34,532 nt of DNA from JBIOYL01 sp044870185. GTDB lineage: Bacteria; Actinomycetota; CALGFH01. Within the stretch, counting starts at the first letter, position 1; every line of letters starts with the position of its first letter. Below are positions 30,720 through 34,532 of this stretch, piece after piece. Below the pieces are notes generated by a model. The model was not told where the DNA came from. It did no database searches and saw only the letters and a list, made by a program, of their open reading frames with translations. The translations under genes were made by a program, and so were the position numbers. The stretch spans positions 1-34,532 of the forward strand of contig JBIOYL010000115.1 in NCBI GenBank assembly GCA_044870185.1, read 5' to 3'.

Positions 30720-32685
30720 CGACCCTCCCCGTCGCCGGCTCCCCTCGGTCTGGGGGGCCGGCGGCCGGGACGCTGCCGCCGAGGACGACGAGGAGGAGGC
30801 AGCCGAGGAGGCGCCGGTCCCCGCCGAGCCGAGCGACGACGAGGACGAAGCCGGCCCGGCCCCCGCCGATCGCCGGGCCGGGACGACGGCGCCACCACGG
30901 CGTCCGGAGGCGCCCCCGGAGCGGCCCCCGGCGCGGGCCGAGGAAGCCTCCCCGCGCCGGGAGCCACCGCCGACTCGGGCCTGGGACGCCTCCCCGCGCC
31001 GGGAGCCCCCGTCGGGGCGGGCCGAGGAGCCGGCCGGTCGCGCCGCTCCGCCGAGCGGGCCGCCGCTGCCACCGGCCCGTCCGCGCCTGTCGCCGGGTGG
31101 GCCACCGTCGCCACCGGGCGGGCCGCGCCTGTCGCCGGGTGGGCCGCCGCCGCCCCCGCCGGCGGGCGCGGCAGCCGGGCGGCGCCCGCCGGCCGGGGCC
31201 GACCAGGAGGCCGACCGCGCGCGGGACCTGGTGTCCGAGGCCCTGGCCGCCTGGGTCCCCGGCGCCGCCAGGGGCGCGCTGTGGTCGGGCGGCTTCGTCG
31301 AGGCGCCCGACCCGGCGATGTGGGCCTACACGTCCTCGCTCGACGTCGACCGGCGCCTGTGGCGGGAGGACATCGCCGGCAGCCGCGCGCACGTCCGCGC
31401 CCTGGTCGTGGCCGGTGTCCTCGACCAGGGTGAGGGCGACCTCCTGCTCGCCGGGCTCGCCGAGGTGGCGCGGGAGCTCGGCAACGGCGTCTTCGCCTGG
31501 GCGCCGTCCGACGAGGACGTGCACACGGCGGTCGAGCGCCGGCTGACCGAACTGGTCGGCCCGGTCGGCGGCAAGCTCCATACCGGCCGCAGCCGCAACG
31601 ACCAGGTGGCCACCGACCTGCACCTGTGGATGAAGCGCGCCGCGGCCGACGGTGCCGAGGCGCTCGCCGGCCTGGTCGACACGCTGGTTGCCAGCGCCCG
31701 CCGGTACGGCGACGTGGTCGTGCCCGGCCTCACCCACCTGCAGCCGGCCCAGCCGGTGCTGTGGAGCTTCCAGCTCGCCGCCCACGGGTTCGCGTTCGTG
31801 CGCGACATCGGCCGGCTGGCCGACGCGGGCCGCCGGGCCGACGTGAGCCCGCTCGGCGCCGGAGCGGTCGCCGGGTCGTCGTTTCGGCTCGACCCGGCGG
31901 CAAGCGCGCGGGCGCTCGGGTTCCGGGCCGCCTTCGACAACGCGATGGATGCGACCGCCCAGCGCGACACGCTCGCCGAGCTGCTGGCGGCGGCCGTCAT
32001 CGCCATGGTCCACGCCTCCCGGCTCGCCGAGGACGTCATCCTGTGGGCCGGCCGCGGCTGGGTGCGGCTGCCCGACGCCTGGGCGACCGGGTCGAGCATG
32101 CTGCCACAGAAGCGCAACCCCGATGTGGCCGAGCTGGGCCGCGGCCGCGCCGGCACGGCGATCGGCCGGCTCGCCGGGCTGCTGGCGGCGCTGAAGGGCG
32201 TGCCGATGGCCTACGCCCGCGACCTGCAGGAGGACAAGGCGGCCGCGTTCGAGGTGATGGACATCCTGACCGCGACGGCCGGTGCGCTCGCCGGGCTCGT
32301 GGCCGGGCTGGAGCCCGACCGCGGCTGCATGCGGGCGGCCGCCGACGACGGCGAGACCACCGCGGTCGACCTGGCCGAGGCGCTGGTCCGGGCCGGGGTG
32401 CCGTTCCGGCAGGCGCACGGCGCCGTCGCCGCCGCCGTGCGTGTGGCCGCCGCCCGCGGGGCAAAGGTCATCGACCTCAGCGACGCCGACCTCGCCGCCA
32501 TTCATCCCACGCTGGCCAGCGTCGACCGGGCCGTGCTGTCCATCGAGGGCAGCCTGGCCGCCAAGGCGGTCCCCGGCAGCACCAACCCCGCCCACGTGGC
32601 CGACCAGCTGGCCACGCTGTCGGCGACCACCGCCAGGGTCAGGAGCTGGGCGGCAGGCTTCCGGCCCGTCCTGGACCTTGGCTGA
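30712..32685 (+). CDS. argH: ArgH, argininosuccinate lyase, with a long low-complexity N-terminal extension
   Basis: Last enzyme of arginine synthesis, splitting argininosuccinate to arginine and fumarate. From GTG 30712 the product is 657 aa, against about 460-480 usual. The lyase fold begins near residue 189 (ALWSGGFVEAPDPAMWAYTS) and contains LDVDRRLWREDIAGSRAHVR, HTGRSRNDQVATDLHLW, LTHLQPAQPVLWSFQLAAHG and the superfamily signature GSSMLPQKRNPDVAEL (Ser461/462). Residues 20-45 are strongly acidic (AAAEDDEEEAAEEAP); 46-165 are Pro/Arg/Gly-rich with 14-residue repeats. GTG 30712 overlaps argG and so is favoured by coupling, yet GTG 31231 would give a normal 484-aa enzyme; neither has a strong ribosome site. 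Function is certain, the start is not. Confidence 0.93.
   Translation: MPDDPPRRRLPSVWGAGGRDAAAEDDEEEAAEEAPVPAEPSDDEDEAGPAPADRRAGTTAPPRRPEAPPERPPARAEEASPRREPPPTRAWDASPRREPPSGRAEEPAGRAAPPSGPPLPPARPRLSPGGPPSPPGGPRLSPGGPPPPPPAGAAAGRRPPAGADQEADRARDLVSEALAAWVPGAARGALWSGGFVEAPDPAMWAYTSSLDVDRRLWREDIAGSRAHVRALVVAGVLDQGEGDLLLAGLAEVARELGNGVFAWAPSDEDVHTAVERRLTELVGPVGGKLHTGRSRNDQVATDLHLWMKRAAADGAEALAGLVDTLVASARRYGDVVVPGLTHLQPAQPVLWSFQLAAHGFAFVRDIGRLADAGRRADVSPLGAGAVAGSSFRLDPAASARALGFRAAFDNAMDATAQRDTLAELLAAAVIAMVHASRLAEDVILWAGRGWVRLPDAWATGSSMLPQKRNPDVAELGRGRAGTAIGRLAGLLAALKGVPMAYARDLQEDKAAAFEVMDILTATAGALAGLVAGLEPDRGCMRAAADDGETTAVDLAEALVRAGVPFRQAHGAVAAAVRVAAARGAKVIDLSDADLAAIHPTLASVDRAVLSIEGSLAAKAVPGSTNPAHVADQLATLSATTARVRSWAAGFRPVLDLG
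30946..31145 (+). repeat. 42-bp-period repeats in the ArgH extension
   Basis: A 20-bp sequence GCCTCCCCGCGCCGGGAGCC occurs at 30946-30965 and 30988-31007. A 23-bp sequence beginning CCGCGCCTGTCGCCGGG occurs at 31081-31103 and 31123-31145. Both pairs are 42 bp apart, i.e. 14 codons, encoding ASPRREPP and RLSPGGPP pairs. The argB insertion has the same period. Confidence 0.85.
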
Positions 32686-32703
32686 CCGGCGGACCCAGGT
32701 GCC

Positions 32704-32840
32704 CCCGCTGCCGAGCGCACAGCCAGCTCGCCGCAGCGCCCCGACGCCCAGCGCACGGTCGCCCCGGCGCGCCGCCTCGACGCCCTGCGCACCGCGGCCT
32801 CGCGCCCGTGCCCCAACGCCCGAGCGCATAGCCACCCTGC
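32704..32840. repeat. Degenerate 36-37 bp repeats downstream of argH
   Basis: In the 415-bp gap after argH (32686-33100), four copies of an AGCGCAC-like core recur at 32714, 32750, 32786 and 32823, spacing 36, 36 and 37. Flanks are partly conserved (CCCGACGCCCAGCGCAC type). No gene with a start and ribosome site is seen in the gap. It is too degenerate, and without unique spacers, to be a CRISPR array. Confidence 0.5.
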
Positions 32841-32922
32841 CGGGGCGCCGTGATCGGCGCCGGGCGCCGACGGGGAGCTGCCGCCCGGCTCGCCACGTCG
32901 CCGCCCAGCCACGGTGCCGCCG

Positions 32923-32952
32923 CCTCGGGGGACGGGGCCGCGTCCCCCGAGG
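32923..32952. terminator. Perfect 12-bp hairpin between argH and the transglycosylase gene
   Basis: CCTCGGGGGACG / CGTCCCCCGAGG with loop GGGCCG. Lies 238 nt past argH and 149 nt past the end of the convergent gene, so it may terminate transcripts from both sides. No T-run on either strand. Confidence 0.65.
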
Positions 32953-32970
32953 GGCGGTCCTCCGCGGCCG

Positions 32971-33006
32971 CGCCTCCGCGCCCTCCCGCGCCTCCGCGCC
33001 CTCCCG
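32971..33006. repeat. 18-bp perfect tandem duplication
   Basis: CGCCTCCGCGCCCTCCCG occurs twice head to tail (32971-32988, 32989-33006), between the terminator hairpin and the 3' end of the leftward transglycosylase gene. Non-coding as far as can be seen. Confidence 0.85.
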
Positions 33007-33100
33007 CGCAGCGGCCGCGGCGCCAGGCGCCCGCGATCCGGTCGCCGCTTCATCTACACTGCCTGCCCGCGGCCGGTTCCGGATCGCGGCAGCCGGCCGG

Positions 33101-34306
33101 TCACATTGCGCTGTAGCCGATGTGGACATGATCCTGATGCGACTCGTCGCTGAAGTAGGGGCGGTGACCGAGGTCGAACGGGGAGCCGATCTCGCCCGGC
33201 CGCAGTGGCCCGTCCAGGCCGTCCAGCCACACCACCAGCGCGCGCGCCCGGGCCGACGCCGGGCTGACCGGCTGGCCGTCGACCCGGTCGATGTCCACCG
33301 CGCGCCACACCGTATGATTGGACACCCGGGTCGTCCCGGCTACGTAGGTGGAGTGGCCGCTGCGCAGGCAGGACAGGCGGACGCTGTAGCGCTCAGCGAT
33401 CGCGGCCAGCAGTGACTGCAGCCGCAGGTCCAGCTTGCCGGAGGCGAGATCGGGGGCGGGGTCGCAGCCGGCGCCGCTGGTGGTGCCGATCCGCCGGTTG
33501 TGGGCGAGCGCCATCACGAACGGGTCGTGCGACGGGCCGGCCACGCTCGCCTGGCCACCCGCCGGCTTGCCGGGTGCCGCGCTCGGCTGGCCGCCCGCCG
33601 GCCGGGTGTACCGGGTCGCGTAGCCGAGCACCCGCTGGACGTACCAGCAGGCGTGGTTGTAGTGCCAGATGGCCGTGTGCAGGCCGGCCGAGCCCGCCAT
33701 GCCCGGGCATGGGTCCGAGGGGACCTGGCCGGCCAGGCCGTTGGCGCACAGCAGGCGCGCGGCGGCCGGGATCGCGTAGGTCGGGTCGTACACGTGCACG
33801 AGCACGCCGTCGCCGTAGGCGTCCCAGGTCGACGGCGGGCCGTTGCGGATATTGAACTGCATGGGTCCCGAACAGCAGCCGAAGCTGTTGACCCCGCTGC
33901 TCACGCCCGCCTCCCCGGAGCGGCCGTGGTCGGTCTCCACCTTGCCGATACCGGCCAGCACGGCCCAGGTGAGCCTCGGGCAGGTGCGCGCCGCCTTCAC
34001 GTACAGGGCGAGGTAGCGTGCGGGGATGTCGTCCAGGCCCTGCTGGCTGGCGCCCAGGGCGGCGCCAAGCGAGCCGTCGAGCGCGGGCAGCGTGGGCGCG
34101 CCGCCGTGCGCGTCGATGCGAGCGCGGAGCTGGCTGCCCAGGCCCCTGGTGACCGTGCCCGCCAGGGCAGCCAGGGGAAAGCCCGGCGACGCGTTGCCGG
34201 CCAGCAGGGCGAGAGCGAGCAGCGCCGCGACGGTGCCGTAGACCCGGCTCCGCGCCGCCTGTCGAGTCCACCAGCCAGCGGCCTCGGGCCGACCCCAGCC
34301 GATCAT
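33101..34306 (-). CDS. Exported cell-wall hydrolase: lytic transglycosylase plus M15-like peptidase domain
   Basis: 401 aa. Residues 20-40 form a single membrane segment (VYGTVAALLALALLAGN), an uncleaved anchor or signal. Residues about 90-235 are an SLT-type transglycosylase: YLALYVKAARTCPRLTWAVL, catalytic Glu in GIGKVETDHGRS, then GPMQFN and AIPAAARLLCANG. A Pro/Gly/Ala linker with PAGGQ repeats (about 240-265) leads to an M15/LAS-like domain (about 275-401) with SNHTVWRAVDIDRVDG and DHVHIGYSAM, supplying the His-x6-Asp and His zinc ligands. Together they could cut both glycan and peptide in peptidoglycan. ATG 34306 overlaps the stop of the upstream gene. Such fusions occur near actinobacterial conjugation genes; that context is only suggested here. 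Confidence 0.82.
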   Translation of the reverse strand: MIGWGRPEAAGWWTRQAARSRVYGTVAALLALALLAGNASPGFPLAALAGTVTRGLGSQLRARIDAHGGAPTLPALDGSLGAALGASQQGLDDIPARYLALYVKAARTCPRLTWAVLAGIGKVETDHGRSGEAGVSSGVNSFGCCSGPMQFNIRNGPPSTWDAYGDGVLVHVYDPTYAIPAAARLLCANGLAGQVPSDPCPGMAGSAGLHTAIWHYNHACWYVQRVLGYATRYTRPAGGQPSAAPGKPAGGQASVAGPSHDPFVMALAHNRRIGTTSGAGCDPAPDLASGKLDLRLQSLLAAIAERYSVRLSCLRSGHSTYVAGTTRVSNHTVWRAVDIDRVDGQPVSPASARARALVVWLDGLDGPLRPGEIGSPFDLGHRPYFSDESHQDHVHIGYSAM

Positions 34307-34532
34307 CGCGCCGTCCAGCCCGCCGTCCCGCGGTTGGCCGTGACCCAGGCGGTCCGCAACCGGCCGCCGGCCTCGGCCAGCACCAGCACCTGCACGGTGT
34401 TGGCGTCCTGCTGTCGCTGCTGGAGGGCTTGCACCTTGGCGACGGGCACGTTGAGGCGGGCGGCATAGGCGGCAACCGCCGCCTGGTCGGGCCGGCCCGC
34501 CGCCAGCTGCCAGGCGGGCGCGGATCGGACAC
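34303..34532 (-). CDS. Unidentified gene, C-terminal part only (enters from the right edge)
   Basis: About 75 codons of a leftward frame open to the window edge and ending in a stop at 34303-34305, overlapping the next start as ATGA. Visible: SAPAWQLAAGRPDQAAVAAY, ARLNVPVAKVQALQQRQQ and VQVLVLAEAGGRLRTAWVTA. An Ala-rich helical stretch is followed by a probable beta segment; no membrane helix. I do not recognise the family. The translational coupling with the transglycosylase-peptidase gene suggests a shared operon and process, perhaps envelope-spanning transfer or secretion. The stop-start overlap and regular amino-acid composition support this frame over an Arg/Pro-rich alternative. Confidence 0.6.
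   Translation of the reverse strand, partial: VRSAPAWQLAAGRPDQAAVAAYAARLNVPVAKVQALQQRQQDANTVQVLVLAEAGGRLRTAWVTANRGTAGWTAR

Noticed and set aside
32704..33006. CRISPR-like periodic repeats
   Set aside because: Repeats are degenerate, there are no unique spacers of constant length and no cas genes; the 18-bp tandem pair has no spacer at all.

Overview
The window is a very GC-rich, gene-dense chromosomal segment of an actinobacterium (Actinomycetota). Pointers are the menaquinone genes menA/menB/menE, the argC-J-B-D-R-G-H order, F420-type LLM oxidoreductases, HxlR and MarR regulators, frequent GTG starts, ATGA/GTGA stop-start overlaps and very high third-position GC. Nothing in the sequence names a genus. 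The many unusual low-complexity insertions suggest an uncultivated or poorly sampled lineage rather than a model genus.

Layout. 1-2467: divergent menaquinone genes (menA partial and menB leftward, menE rightward) around a 16-bp tandem repeat. 2572-4942: a divergent regulator/exporter pair, an HxlR regulator with an SCP2-like C-terminus and a DHA2-type MFS exporter. They share a 9-bp dyad inside the exporter promoter, and the exporter carries a probable frameshift near its 3' end. 5026-9334: leftward catabolic genes for a PIG-L/LmbE deacetylase, a Tat-exported amidase and PruA (glutamate semialdehyde dehydrogenase). 9454-12516: a large LAL-type (AAA plus LuxR HTH) regulator. 12517-14400: a small-feature zone with a candidate structured RNA, a 52-aa membrane protein, a cold-shock gene with an excellent terminator, and a scar where two 5'-truncated genes (LLM oxidoreductase and glycosyltransferase) meet head to head. 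14409-17810: leftward SirB1-type transglutaminase-fold protein, MalK/UgpC-like ATPase and SHS-type MFS transporter. 18117-22065: rightward DUF1918 protein, GT2 glycosyltransferase, LLM oxidoreductase and a MarR plus MFS exporter couple. 22120-24154: leftward lysA and a GNAT acetyltransferase. 24342-32685: the arginine operon argCJBDRGH. 33101-34532: a lytic transglycosylase fused to an M15-like peptidase domain, with an upstream partial gene.

The arg genes are translationally coupled (argJ-argB, argB-argD, argD-argR and argG-argH all overlap). They start from a promoter whose -10 region and start codon overlap an ARG-box-like sequence, so ArgR encoded in the same operon probably autoregulates it. 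argF is absent from its usual place between argD and argR.

The most unusual signal is that four arginine enzymes carry repeat-derived low-complexity additions. ArgJ has about 16 residues placed directly before the autoprocessing Thr. ArgB has 28 residues, made of two 42-bp hairpin-forming units, inserted next to the nucleotide-binding loop. ArgG has a 35-residue RVDGGA-type tail. ArgH has an N-terminal extension of about 185 residues, again with 42-bp (14-codon) repeats. Short perfect tandem duplications (16, 18, 21 bp) recur in intergenic spaces and at gene ends throughout the window. All functions are read from motifs by eye; no database search was run.
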